From: a virus
Virus record (IMG/VR): IMGVR_UViG_3300045107_000741
Location: 1-23,106 of that record
Direction: 5' to 3' (one strand)
Length of the DNA: 23,106 nucleotides
The notes under the pieces are model-generated. The model was given only the letters and a program-made list of their open reading frames with translations. It searched no databases and was not told the origin of the DNA. Below are positions 1 through 8,200 of this stretch, in pieces. Position 1 is the stretch's first letter, and the number at the start of each line of letters is the position of its first letter. Made by a program: the position numbers and the translations under genes.

Positions 1-198
1 GGGCTGCGTCCCTTGCCAAGCCGCCATAATCCCTGGCGCGGGCATCTCGTGGACTGCCGCCGCGAGGCTTGCCCGCTTCGGATATTGATCGTGGTAGGCG
101 AAGATGCGCTGCTCATCGCCGCCCATCTCTGCGACCAGTTCCGGGATGTCGCGCAGCATGGCGACCAGGTTGGCGACCAGTTCCGCCGGATTGATCAT
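1..198 (-). CDS. Partial tail-terminator-like protein (N-terminal 66 aa)
   Basis: The reading frame opens with ATG at 198 and runs off the left edge, so only the first 66 residues are visible. The visible part starts MINPAELVANLVAMLRDIPE, then shows an acidic stretch around residues 25-30 and a segment near 50-65 rich in Met, Pro and Ala that ends AAWQGTQP. The ATG overlaps the stop of the upstream gene by 4 bases (ATGA), which argues for translational coupling and a real start. In lambda-like order the gene two places after the FII-type joiner encodes the tail terminator (gpU position). A role in ending the tail tube or joining tail to head is inferred from that position and from small size, not from a recognised motif. 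The true length and C-terminus are unknown. Confidence 0.6.
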   Translation of the reverse strand, partial: MINPAELVANLVAMLRDIPELVAEMGGDEQRIFAYHDQYPKRASLAAAVHEMPAPGIMAAWQGTQP

Positions 199-650
199 CG
201 CTGTTTTCCTCCAAGCGCCCGCTCCACAAGCAGGCGGGGCTTCATCGCCTCCAGCATCTTGCGGGCCGCCTCCACGACCGCCGCCTTGTTCTTCGGCGAA
301 AACACCATCCAGGCCTCGCGCTTCTGGTTGGCCCAGGCCTTGATCCGGTCCTTCCGGGTCGAGACGTTCGCCTTCGCCCGGTTCTCGCTGACCGTGCGGA
401 CCTGGAAGTTGCGCAGCAGGTCGCCCGAGAAGGTCAGGTTGCGGCGGTTGCCTTTACCCTTGCGGGTCTTCCAGATCGCGTAGCGCTTGGTGAGCGGCTT
501 GGCCGCGGAATCCTCCGGGCCCTGCGCGGCGGCGAGCCGCGCCTTCACCGCCGCGACGCCCGCGCTCCCCAGTTCGTACATCTGCCGCTGGCGGAAGTTC
601 AGCAGATCGAGCCGCAGTTGCTTCTTCTGATAGACACGGACGCTGGGCAT
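195..650 (-). CDS. Tail completion / virion morphogenesis-like protein
   Basis: This encodes 151 aa starting MPSVRVYQKKQ at ATG 650. The open frame continues upstream to 1010, but that part overlaps the preceding gene and the palindrome-filled gap, so the ATG at 650 is preferred. Visible features are an N-terminal basic helix, a central stretch (LTKRYAIWKTRKGKGNRRNL, then a TFSGDLLRNF segment) and a C-terminal segment with AWANQKREAWMVFSP. The pattern of 'put in place, x-G-x-L-L/hydrophobic, Q-R/K-x-A/P-W, then a C-terminal amphipathic helix' resembles tail-completion proteins of the lambda gpZ, P2 gpS and HK97 gp10 type. It follows a FII-like joiner and its stop overlaps the next ATG by 4 bases, as expected in the head-tail connector region. 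No strong ribosome binding site is visible. The assignment rests on pattern and position. Confidence 0.65.
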   Translation of the reverse strand: MPSVRVYQKKQLRLDLLNFRQRQMYELGSAGVAAVKARLAAAQGPEDSAAKPLTKRYAIWKTRKGKGNRRNLTFSGDLLRNFQVRTVSENRAKANVSTRKDRIKAWANQKREAWMVFSPKNKAAVVEAARKMLEAMKPRLLVERALGGKQR

Positions 651-666
651 CGATCGTCTTGAGAGA

Positions 667-747
667 ACTTGTGCGCAATTGCCCACAAGTCGCCAACATC
701 CGCCAGATCTGGCGGAAGTCCGACTTCCGGAAGATTTTCCGGAAGTC
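667..747. repeat. Tandem palindromes filling an intergenic gap
   Basis: The 95-base gap between the FII-like gene and the tail-completion gene is almost wholly made of inverted repeats. Positions 667-690 form a 24-base palindrome with one mismatched pair (674/683) around a perfect GCAATTGC core. Positions 699-716 are a perfect 18-base palindrome, TCCGCCAGATCTGGCGGA. Positions 722-747 are a perfect 11-bp hairpin, GACTTCCGGAA and its complement, with a 4-base loop (733-736). A further overlapping repeat, GGAAGT-CCG-ACTTCC, lies at 714-728. No T-run follows on the transcribed minus strand, so a classical intrinsic terminator is unlikely. The elements could be mRNA processing or stability hairpins in the late transcript, or protein-binding sites. 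Confidence 0.8.
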
Positions 748-1048
748 AGCCGGCCTTGCGCAGCCGGAGCACGGCGGCGCCCTCGGCGTCGGCCTCGATA
801 TCGAAGACCTTGTAGCGGACGCCTTCGATTTCGACCTCGTCGCCGCGCACGGGCGCCGCAGGCAGGTCCGATAGCCGGACAAACAGCACCGCATAGACGC
901 CGGGCGAGGCGTCTTCGGCTTCCCGAGCCGGCTGAAACACTGCTTGGACGGCGGCCTGCCCGCCCACCTCGGGAAGGTAGAGAACCTCCCGCCCGAAGAC
1001 CCGCAGGCAAGCCTCGTCCATCCGGCTCACTCGGACCGTAAACGCCAT
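746..1048 (-). CDS. Phage head-tail joining protein (lambda FII-like)
   Basis: This encodes 100 aa starting MAFTVRVSRMDEACLRVFG. The middle and end look like a compact beta-barrel: a run of hydrophobic strands, then PVRGDEVEIEGVRYKVFDIEADAEGAAVL split by turns, a pattern typical of FII/gp6-type joiners (for example 'GD.v.i.g..Y.V..i..D..G...L.L'). Lambda FII is 117 aa, so the size fits. In that family the protein sits on the portal-gpW ring and forms the site to which the tail binds. The start codon overlaps the stop of the decoration-protein gene (TGATG). No clear ribosome binding site is present, so re-initiation after the upstream gene is likely. The stop falls at the foot of the 722-747 hairpin. 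Confidence 0.75.
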   Translation of the reverse strand: MAFTVRVSRMDEACLRVFGREVLYLPEVGGQAAVQAVFQPAREAEDASPGVYAVLFVRLSDLPAAPVRGDEVEIEGVRYKVFDIEADAEGAAVLRLRKAG

Positions 1049-1389
1049 CAGGAGATAAACGCCCCGTTCAGCCGCACACGGCCCGTGGCGTCGCCGTCGG
1101 CCGCCGCCCTCACAGCGACGCCGATCAGCTTGTTGCCGGTCGCGGTCTTGGTGATCACCTTCGTCGTGTTGTTCCAGTAGATCAAGGCGCCCTGCGACCA
1201 GCCGGTGCTCGCGCCGGCCTCTCGGGTCAGATCGAAGACGCCCGCCACCTGGAACTCGCCCTCTTCGCCGCTCGCCACATCGGTTGCGGCCACGCCGAAG
1301 ATGGAGCCCACCAGTGCGCCGCCGCCCGAACTCACCGCATACGGCGCGGTGAGCGTCAGCGTTTCACCGTTCTGCACGTAGTTCCTCAT
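1048..1389 (-). CDS. DUF2190 capsid decoration-type protein
   Basis: This encodes 113 aa starting MRNYVQNGETLTLTAPYAVS. The order of features is typical of DUF2190: an N-terminal 'NG..L..TAP.AVSSGG' segment, a central 'GSIFGVA' and 'G...VAGVFDL' region, a 'W..GALIYWNN' strand, and an 'IGVAVRAAADGDATGRVRLNG' end. Members of this family lie next to the major capsid gene and are thought to decorate or stabilise the capsid surface, here in the place of lambda gpD. A GTG at 1395 could extend the frame by two codons, but the AGGAGG at 1402-1397 is 7 bases from the ATG at 1389 and only 1 base from the GTG, so the ATG is chosen. Confidence 0.85.
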   Translation of the reverse strand: MRNYVQNGETLTLTAPYAVSSGGGALVGSIFGVAATDVASGEEGEFQVAGVFDLTREAGASTGWSQGALIYWNNTTKVITKTATGNKLIGVAVRAAADGDATGRVRLNGAFIS

Positions 1390-1396
1390 GTTCACT

Positions 1397-1402
1397 CCTC
1401 CT
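1397..1402 (-). promoter_or_regulatory. Strong ribosome binding site that fixes the decoration-gene start
   Basis: On the minus strand the sequence reads TAGGAGGAGTGAACATG. The perfect Shine-Dalgarno hexamer AGGAGG overlaps the stop codon (TAG, 1403-1401) of the capsid gene. Spacing to the ATG at 1389 is 7 bases. It is among the strongest ribosome binding sites in the window, which fits a product needed in many copies per capsid. Confidence 0.8.
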
Positions 1403-3308
1403 AAGCACCCACATTCTTTTGGAGCCCGCGCCAGTCGATCGCCTTGGCCCCGAAGTCGAGCCGCGCTTTGATCTCCACCCCATCGACGTCGAAGCCTTGG
1501 CGCGTCTCGATGTACACGCCGTCCTGGCCCTCGAGGTAGGCGTATTCGATCGTGTCGATCTGATCCGGCGAGGCGAACAGATACCAGGCCGTCGTGCTCG
1601 CCGCGTCGAGCCGGGGTTCGGCAATCGGCGTCAGAGCCCGGATGTAGTCCGGCACGAGATCGGCGGATTTCGCGGGCGCCAAGTTCGGCGCGATCATCTG
1701 GAATGCCGCGAGTTGCAGCGCCACCGGCACCACCAGATAGCGCGGCTGCACGTTCAGCACGGTGATGCCATCAAGGCCTTTCTGCTTGGCCATGGCCGCC
1801 ATGCCCGCGCCCAGGCCCGTCAAGGCCAGCGCGCTGCCCGTGCCCGTGTTGAGGTTCGCGTGGTTCGCGTGGAACAGCGCCACGCCGTCACCCATCGCCG
1901 GGTTCGACGTGATGATGCCCCACACCGTATCGCTTTCAAGCGTCGCCGCCGCCACGCCGAACCCGGCGGGGATGCGCGTGAAGGCGCTCAGATCGTCGTT
2001 GATGATCGTTTGCCGGGTGATCGAAACGATGCGGCCATAGGTGGCGAGCTTGTAGGTCTCCTTCGATTCGGCGATCGAGCCGTGGGTGAACTCCCCCTTC
2101 TCGTTGACCTTCATCAAGCTCGGCGCTTCGCCCAACTGCACGGCGTTGATGTTTTTGAAATCGACCGCCGAGCGCCGGCGCGAGAACGGCAGGAAGGTGC
2201 GCGGGTAGGCTTCATAGGCCTGCCGCAGGGTCTTGTTGGCGACATCGGCGAGGATCGAGGGGAAGTCGGAGGTCGACAGGGCGAGCTTGGCGATCTCGTG
2301 GCGCGGCAGCCGCCTGGTGTGCGTACCGGAGATTTCGAGGCACTCCTTCGCCAGATCGAGCAGCGTCTGCCCGGCCCAGTCGCGGCCGAGGTCGTCCTTC
2401 AAGGGGAAGACCGCCGGATCGTAACGGTGCAACAGCGCCGCCATGATCCCGGCGCGGCGGGTGTCGGTCTGATCGCGCGTGACCACGGCGGCCGCGCTGC
2501 GGATGGGATTGCGCTCATCCTCTTCAGCCCGCTTGTCGAGCGCCAGTTTACGGAACTCTTCAATCGAAGTGCCCGCTTCGACGTGCTGAGCGACCAGGCG
2601 CGCATCGACATTCAACGTTCGCCCGACCTTCTCGATCTCCCGGATGCGCGTGCGTTCGGCGAGTGCGGCGGCCTGACGTTCGGCATCGAGGTTGATCTTC
2701 AGTTCGTCACGGGCCTGTTCGCCCGTGGCATTGTTCTTGGCGCCGGCAACGCCGGCTTCCACGATGGTTTCATCCATCTTCTGCTCCTGTGGGCCAGTTG
2801 CCCGTTCGAACTTGAACCCCGCGCCCGGATCGGCGCCGATGGGCACGAGCGACACTTCCTCGGGTTCCCAATCGGTCACCAGCACCTGGCGCATTGCAGA
2901 TCCCTGCGGCGTCACGTCTTCGATCGCGTGAATCGCGACACCCATGGAGGCATTGCGCAGGATGCCGTCCTGAACGTCCTGCCACACCGGGTCGACGTCG
3001 GCGCGCTTCGAAAACCGAACCGTGGCTTTGCCCTGGCCGTTCTCGACCCAGGCGCGCACGATCACGCCGATCACATCGTCGACGGTGAAGTCGCGATGAG
3101 AATTCAATAGCGGCGCCGCGCCGCTCGCGAGACGTCCCATGCGGATCGCACCCGGCTCCATCGAGAAGCGCATTTCGAATGGGCCGCGCGCGTCGTAGCG
3201 GCGGACGGATGCGCCCGTGTACCAGGTCAGTGTTGCCGTGCGCTCGTCGCGGTCGGCAGGGGCCAGCGCCTCAAACTGGGCTGCCAGCCGTTCTCTCGTT
3301 GGGGTCAT
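1401..3308 (-). CDS. Fused prohead maturation protease and Mu gpT-like major capsid protein
   Basis: This encodes 635 aa starting MTPTRERLAAQFEAL. Residues 1 to about 170 look like an HK97-type prohead protease: H71 in LLNSHRD, S121 in RNASMGVAI, and the EPEEVSLVPIGADPG signature at 149-162. A charged coiled-coil linker (about 180-270) follows, which may serve as an internal scaffold. From about residue 330 the sequence looks like a Mu gpT-type major head subunit (ANKTLRQAYEAYPRTF, then ITRQTIINDDLSAF, and FHANHANLNTG). In this arrangement the protease frees itself and the capsid part during assembly. The frame is open 16 codons further up, but AGGAA at 3320-3316 sits 7 bases from the ATG at 3308. 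The N-terminus overlaps the portal gene by 38 bases. Confidence 0.9.
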   Translation of the reverse strand: MTPTRERLAAQFEALAPADRDERTATLTWYTGASVRRYDARGPFEMRFSMEPGAIRMGRLASGAAPLLNSHRDFTVDDVIGVIVRAWVENGQGKATVRFSKRADVDPVWQDVQDGILRNASMGVAIHAIEDVTPQGSAMRQVLVTDWEPEEVSLVPIGADPGAGFKFERATGPQEQKMDETIVEAGVAGAKNNATGEQARDELKINLDAERQAAALAERTRIREIEKVGRTLNVDARLVAQHVEAGTSIEEFRKLALDKRAEEDERNPIRSAAAVVTRDQTDTRRAGIMAALLHRYDPAVFPLKDDLGRDWAGQTLLDLAKECLEISGTHTRRLPRHEIAKLALSTSDFPSILADVANKTLRQAYEAYPRTFLPFSRRRSAVDFKNINAVQLGEAPSLMKVNEKGEFTHGSIAESKETYKLATYGRIVSITRQTIINDDLSAFTRIPAGFGVAAATLESDTVWGIITSNPAMGDGVALFHANHANLNTGTGSALALTGLGAGMAAMAKQKGLDGITVLNVQPRYLVVPVALQLAAFQMIAPNLAPAKSADLVPDYIRALTPIAEPRLDAASTTAWYLFASPDQIDTIEYAYLEGQDGVYIETRQGFDVDGVEIKARLDFGAKAIDWRGLQKNVGA

Positions 3309-4851
3309 GGGGAGGTTCCTCGTCAGCAAGAAGTTCTGAAATTCCGCGCAACTCACGCTTCAGTTCAGCGACCGGCAGCTTTTGTTGCGCGCCGCTCTGC
3401 GTAACGCGGCGCGGATCGCAGTCGAGCACGATCCCACGCTCGTCGAGCAGCCGGTTGATTTCGGCGATCTGTTCGAGCTGCGCGTCGGGGTCATAGCCCT
3501 GCTCGGCGATCGCCTGCCGCAGCGTCAGCGTGCCCGTGCGCAGCCGGTTCAAGGTGGCGACCGAGTCCTTGTACGGGTCGACGCTGCCGAAACCGGGCGG
3601 CGTCCATTCGGCGCGAAACGGCCCTGGCTCGGGGATCGCGCCGGCTGCGTAGGCCACGGTGAGGAACCGCTCCCAAACCGGCGTGCAGAACATCGGAATG
3701 AACGTGAGCCAGCGAAATCCCTCGATGCCGTTGCGGAAGCTCAGCAGCCCCGCGCGGTAGCTCGAGTAGTTCACGCGGGAGAGGTCGCCCGTCAACTGTT
3801 CGTAGGTGAGCTGCAATCCTGTGGCGATCTGCGCTTGCTTGGCGGCGACGTAGTCGCGATAGCCCGCCGAGGCCGACGGAGAGGCGAAGGTGATCTCCTC
3901 GCCCGGCTTCAGGTACTCGATCATGCCCGGCTCGAAGCTTTCGACGCGCTTTCCGCTGGCCGGGTCCGGCGCTGTCGGCGCAATCGGCGGACCATCCGGG
4001 CCCTGCGGCTGCGTCACAAACGCCGCGAAGCAGGCCTCGATCTTCTTGCGGACCAGCTCGGCTTCCTCGTACTCATCGAGGTCGCGCAGCGTCACCACGA
4101 CGGGCGCCAGCCACGGCACGCCTCGGACCTGGCCGGGACGGTCCTTGCGGTAGATGTGCAGGACCTCGCTGGCAGGGACGCGCACGGATTCCAAGGCCGC
4201 CCCGCCACGCACACCCGTCTGAACCACATCTCCGGGATGCTGACCATAGAGCCAGTAGAAGACGCGCCGGCCCACCAGATCGAACTCGACACCCTGGATG
4301 ATGTAGCCCGTCTCGGTCTTCTGCGTTTTCGTATGGTCGAGGTAGTCCGGCTCGAGCACCTGGAGCTGCAACGGGACCGTAAGGCCGTCGCTCTCACGCC
4401 GCTGGCGGAAGCGCACCAGACATTCGCCGCTCTCAAACACCGTGCGGGCGATCAACGCCTGGAGCCCGTAGAAGTCGAGTTGGCCGTCGGCGTCGCATTC
4501 TTCGATCCAGTCCGCCCAAGCCACGTTGATGAGCCGGTCCAGGTCCGGCTCGCCGCTCCGCGCCTGTGCCGTGATGCCTGTGCCGATGGCGTTGCCCACC
4601 ATCTCGGCCACGGCGCGCGCCGCGTAGGCGTTGTTGCGGATCAGGTCGCGCGAGCGCTCGCGCAGCTTCGACAGCGCAACCGAGATCTCGGCGTTGGCCG
4701 AGTTGCCGGTGGTGACCCAGCCGCCCGTCCGGCGATCGGTCCGTGCGCCTTCGTAGGCCAACCGGATGAGCTCTCCAGCGCGGCGGGCGCGCATCCGCCG
4801 CAGACCCGTCTCGGGCGATACCCAGGCGATCGCTTTGTCGAGCCAGTTCAT
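3271..4851 (-). CDS. Phage portal protein, lambda gpB family
   Basis: This encodes 526 aa starting MNWLDKAIAWVSPETGLRRM. Family marks of lambda-type portals are visible: an early 'RARRAGELIRLAYEGA', 'LRERSRDLIRNNAYAARAVAEMVGNAIGTGI' near residues 62-95, 'FYGLQALIARTVFESGECLVRFR', 'VLEPDYLD', 'EVLHIYRKDRPGQVRGVPWLAPVV', 'EPGMIEYLKPGEEITFASPSA' and a late 'LTGDLSRVNYSSYRAGLL'. The protein forms the dodecameric ring at one capsid vertex through which DNA enters and leaves and on which the terminase docks. ATG 4851 overlaps the stop of the gpW-like gene by 4 bases and is preceded by AAAAGG. The C-terminal tail (DEEPPHDPNERTAGSPV) overlaps the start of the protease-capsid gene. No separate ClpP-like gpC protease lies nearby, in line with the fused protease downstream. 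Confidence 0.93.
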   Translation of the reverse strand: MNWLDKAIAWVSPETGLRRMRARRAGELIRLAYEGARTDRRTGGWVTTGNSANAEISVALSKLRERSRDLIRNNAYAARAVAEMVGNAIGTGITAQARSGEPDLDRLINVAWADWIEECDADGQLDFYGLQALIARTVFESGECLVRFRQRRESDGLTVPLQLQVLEPDYLDHTKTQKTETGYIIQGVEFDLVGRRVFYWLYGQHPGDVVQTGVRGGAALESVRVPASEVLHIYRKDRPGQVRGVPWLAPVVVTLRDLDEYEEAELVRKKIEACFAAFVTQPQGPDGPPIAPTAPDPASGKRVESFEPGMIEYLKPGEEITFASPSASAGYRDYVAAKQAQIATGLQLTYEQLTGDLSRVNYSSYRAGLLSFRNGIEGFRWLTFIPMFCTPVWERFLTVAYAAGAIPEPGPFRAEWTPPGFGSVDPYKDSVATLNRLRTGTLTLRQAIAEQGYDPDAQLEQIAEINRLLDERGIVLDCDPRRVTQSGAQQKLPVAELKRELRGISELLADEEPPHDPNERTAGSPV

Positions 4852-5051
4852 CCTTTTGAGGTCTGGGCGAACGAGAAACGATCCGTCGTGGTTCCGGATT
4901 CGATGGCCAGCGCTTCCTGGATCACGGCCCGCGCCTGGAGGAGCTCCTCCATCGAGCGGTAGGTCACCGTACGGTCGCCAAAGCGGACGGTCAGTTCGCC
5001 GCTGGCGATCGCCGCCTCAACGGCGTCGAGTTGTTGCTGCGTCCAGGCCAC
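4848..5051 (-). CDS. gpW-like head-tail joining protein
   Basis: This encodes 67 aa with a GTG start at 5051, directly after the TGA of the preceding gene; GGAGAA lies just upstream. The sequence starts MAWTQQQLDAVEAAIASGEL, followed by a two-strand stretch TVRFGDRTVTYRSMEELLQA and a C-terminal helix. This matches the gpW fold, which has two helices around a beta-hairpin, and the usual length of 60-75 aa. In lambda, gpW lies between terminase and portal genes and joins the head after packaging, before FII. The gene lies exactly there. The C-terminus is Ser/Thr-rich and the stop overlaps the portal ATG. Confidence 0.82.
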   Translation of the reverse strand: MAWTQQQLDAVEAAIASGELTVRFGDRTVTYRSMEELLQARAVIQEALAIESGTTTDRFSFAQTSKG

Positions 5052-5237
5052 TCAGTTTCTCCGGCGTTTGAAGTAGAACGTCGCCCGCGATCCGAACTCG
5101 CGCACAACGGCCACCAGTTCCCACCCTTGCGCGCCATGTTGGGCCAGCAGGTCAGGCGATTCCGCGTCGCCGGTGACCACCAGGTACTCCCAGGCACGAA
5201 GCGTCCCCTGAACGCCTGGCTGACTTCTGACTTTCAT
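5052..5237 (-). CDS. Small DUF4177-like protein
   Basis: This encodes 61 aa from ATG 5237 (MKVRSQPGVQG). A GTG at 5249 is possible, but the ATG overlaps the terminase stop by 4 bases (ATGA), which is the usual pattern in this operon. The core reads WEYLVV, then LLAQHGAQGWELVAVV and ends FYFKRRR. This 'W-E-Y ... L-x-x-x-G-x-x-G-W-E-L-V ... F-x-F-K-R' pattern is that of DUF4177, a family of about 60 aa with a single antiparallel sheet and no known function. It sits between terminase and gpW, so its expression is tied to late structural genes. A packaging or virion role would be inference only. Confidence 0.7.
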   Translation of the reverse strand: MKVRSQPGVQGTLRAWEYLVVTGDAESPDLLAQHGAQGWELVAVVREFGSRATFYFKRRRN

Positions 5238-8200
5238 CGCTTGAGCCACTTCCTCCCTCGCTCCCCCAGCCAGCGCTCGCGGTCCCGCTCATCCTCGGGC
5301 ACAGGACGGGGGCGGTTCGCCGCGAGGATCCGGTCCGCTTCGTTGTCGAGCGACAGGCCCATCGAGATGAGCGCCCGCAGCGCGGCGTAAGCGTAGACGC
5401 GCGCATCGAGCGCCTCCTGCCGGACGCCCGGTTTGGGCCGCCACTCGCGCTTGGGCTGGCCTTTCGCGTACGTGGTCACGAGCACCTCGCCCAGGAGTTG
5501 CTCAAAGTAGCCCTCCTCGCGGTCGGCTGGAAAGTGCGAGTAGCCAGGCGTGCCCGGCGTCGGATTCTTGAGCCGCCCGTAGATCGTTTCCTTCGCCGTG
5601 TCCGTGCCCACGATCCACGGCTTCTCACCCCGGATGTTCTTCGGCGTCGGCTTGCGTTGCCACACGGGCAATGGCCCACCCTTGCCCTTCACGGCGAAAA
5701 TGCGGCGGTGATAGCGGGTCCGGCTGAACTCATACACCGCCTGCGACTCGTAGCCCGCGTCGATCGCGCAAGCCGACACGGGCAACGAGATCCCCGTTTC
5801 GTGGGGCCAGCGGCGCTCGAGGTACGTGTCGAGTTCCTGCCAGACCAACGCGCCCGACGGGTCGCCCGGCAAGATGCGGTACTCGATCGACCACGATTCC
5901 TCGCCCCGCCCCCAGCCGACGAGTTCCAACTCGAGCCGGTCCTTCTGCACGTCGACGCCGGCGGTCAGCACGACCGCGCCGTACGGCACTGCCGCCCGGT
6001 AGTGCTCGCGCCGCGCCATCACCGCCGCCTGGTCGACCGCCGTTTCCGCCGCATCGTCCCAGGGTTCGGCGAGCACCGTGTTGACGAACTCGCGCAACGT
6101 CTCAATCGACTTCTTGTCGGCCAAGAACTTCTTCGCCAGCGCGCCCCACGTGCGCCAGGGCGAGTACAGGCCGTTGATCCAGAAACCGGCGATGTCGGCC
6201 ACCTCGGGCCGCGCGGCCCGCCACTCGCCGGCTTTGAGCATCGGGTGCTTCTGCCAGTCGGCAATCAGCTTCGAGCAGTGCTCGCAGCGGTACTGCGCCT
6301 TCTCCGGCGCCTCCTTCGGCCAGACGAGGTTGCCCCACGCGAGAACCTGAAACGCGCCGCAGTGCGGGCAGGGCACCCAGAAGCTCTGCTGGTTCGAGTT
6401 GTGCCAGGCTTGCTCGATGCGCGAGGCGCCCTTGGTCGTCGGCGTCGAACAGAGCACGATCTTCCGGTTCCAGAAGTTGGCCGTGCGTGTGATGGCCAGG
6501 TTGACCGGATCGCCTTCGCTACCGGCGCTTGCGGGATAGCGGTCCACCTCATCGAGAAGGCAGTAGCGGATCGAGCGCATCGCGAGGCCCGCCGGCGAGT
6601 TCGCCGCCGCGAGCGTAATCGAGCCGCCCAAGAACTTCTTGTGCAGGATCGTGTTGTTCGAATCCCGCGAGCGCGCATCAGCCACCTTGCCGCGCAGACA
6701 TGGCGTATCGCGCAGCATCGGAGCCAAGCGGTCCTTGGAAAACGCCTCGGCGTCGACCTCCCGTGGCTCGACAAGCAGCACCGGCCCTGGATCGAGCTCG
6801 ATGATGTAGCCAAGGAAGTTCTCGAGCAGTGAACTATTATGCGTCGGAATCATCCCCCGGCCTGCCAGGAACAATCGCGACGGAGAATCCACCGCCAGAC
6901 ACCGCACTGGAACCGATGAGACGGGTTCGATCGCGACGATGCTCCGGCGGCGGCTCTCGGTCGGGCGACTCTGACGCGAACCCACGCTACGGAGACGATC
7001 GAGCTTCCGCTGGAGCCGAAATGGCTGATCTTCCCGGTACGCCGTGAAAGTGATCCGGTACTTTGGGCCGCAGTCGGCGCCGCGGAGTGTCGCCCGCCCA
7101 ATTCTCAAGGCTGGTTTAAACCCCAAAGACACCGCGAGCTCGTAGAAATCGCGTGCGAGACGTTCGTTGGTGTTGGTGAATTCGACCGCTGAGCCCGTCA
7201 AAGACGCATATCCGTCAGTATCCAGCAGTCCCTGGAGCAGAGCGAGCCGTTGTCTCTCCGAAGCGCGCAGATACATCTGCGGGATGTGCTTGTCGCCCAG
7301 CACGCCCAAGCGCCGGAGTTGGGCAGTCATCGTGTCGGAGGTATCCGGCGTATTCGTTGCGCCAGAGACTCGCGGAAATAGCCGTTCCTGGCCGAGGCGT
7401 TCAATGCGCCGCCGCTTGGTCGCGACGGCCCGCATCGTCTTGCAGCGGCGGCAACCATACGGGCTTAAGTTCGCCCCTTCGAGGCGGTGCCCTCTTCGGC
7501 ATTCCGCGCGCAGAGCGAGGCGAGTTGCACGGCCCACTTGAACGGTGGCTACTCCGGTTGGCGTGCAGCGGATGACCCGCGCATCAGTGCCGGTCGCTCG
7601 CAAGAGTTGGTCCATTCCATCGCTGAGAAGGCCGGTAATCTGGGCCGAGTGAGCGTTGCCGTCACCCAGCCACACACCCAATGTGTAGGGTTCGACAGGC
7701 AGAACCACGTTGGGGAGCTCCAGTGGCTTGGTGCAAGCAATGCGGTATCGAGAGGCTTTTCGTGGTTGCCGCGGGATAATTACCTCCGCAGCCATCTCTT
7801 CCGTGCTCACTTCGCGAAAGCGGTCCTGCCGCCGGTCGTACGCCCTCCAGCGATGTTCGCCGTCGGTGACGATCTCGTTGCCGTCATCGAAGCGCACACG
7901 GTAACACGGGCGTCCATACTTGATCTCGCTGACAGCAACCACTCGACAAGTGGCGCCGCGGTCATCGAACAAGGTGTCGCCGGGTTGAACCTCCCCAAAC
8001 CGCATCCAACCGTCAGGCGTCGGAACTGGCGTGTCGAGAGCAAGGCATTTGCCACTTTGGGCTGCCCACATCATGACGACCGTCTCGTACGAGCTTGCCG
8101 GGCCCATGGCGTCCATCACCGCGCGCTGATACGGCGCCCGGTCCGTGCGCCACTCGCCCTTTTCCGCGGCCGACTCCGACGACAGCCGCCGGTTCTGATC

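Noticed and set aside
722-747. Hairpin as an intrinsic terminator
   Set aside because: No T-run follows the hairpin on the minus strand, and head-tail genes continue directly beyond it.
651-1010. N-terminal extension of the tail-completion gene to 1010
   Set aside because: The extension overlaps the whole FII-like gene and the palindromes, and is Arg/Gly-rich like other shadow frames.
1419-3110. 563-aa open frame on the plus strand opposite the capsid gene
   Set aside because: It mirrors a well-supported capsid gene, is Arg/His/Gly-rich without domains, and arises from high GC at third positions of the true gene.
3382-4962. 526-aa plus-strand open frame opposite the portal gene
   Set aside because: It is antisense to a clear portal gene and has no recognisable motif or ribosome binding site.
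5498-6832. 444-aa plus-strand open frame opposite terminase
   Set aside because: It is antisense to the terminase nuclease and ATPase domains and has the same Arg-rich shadow composition.
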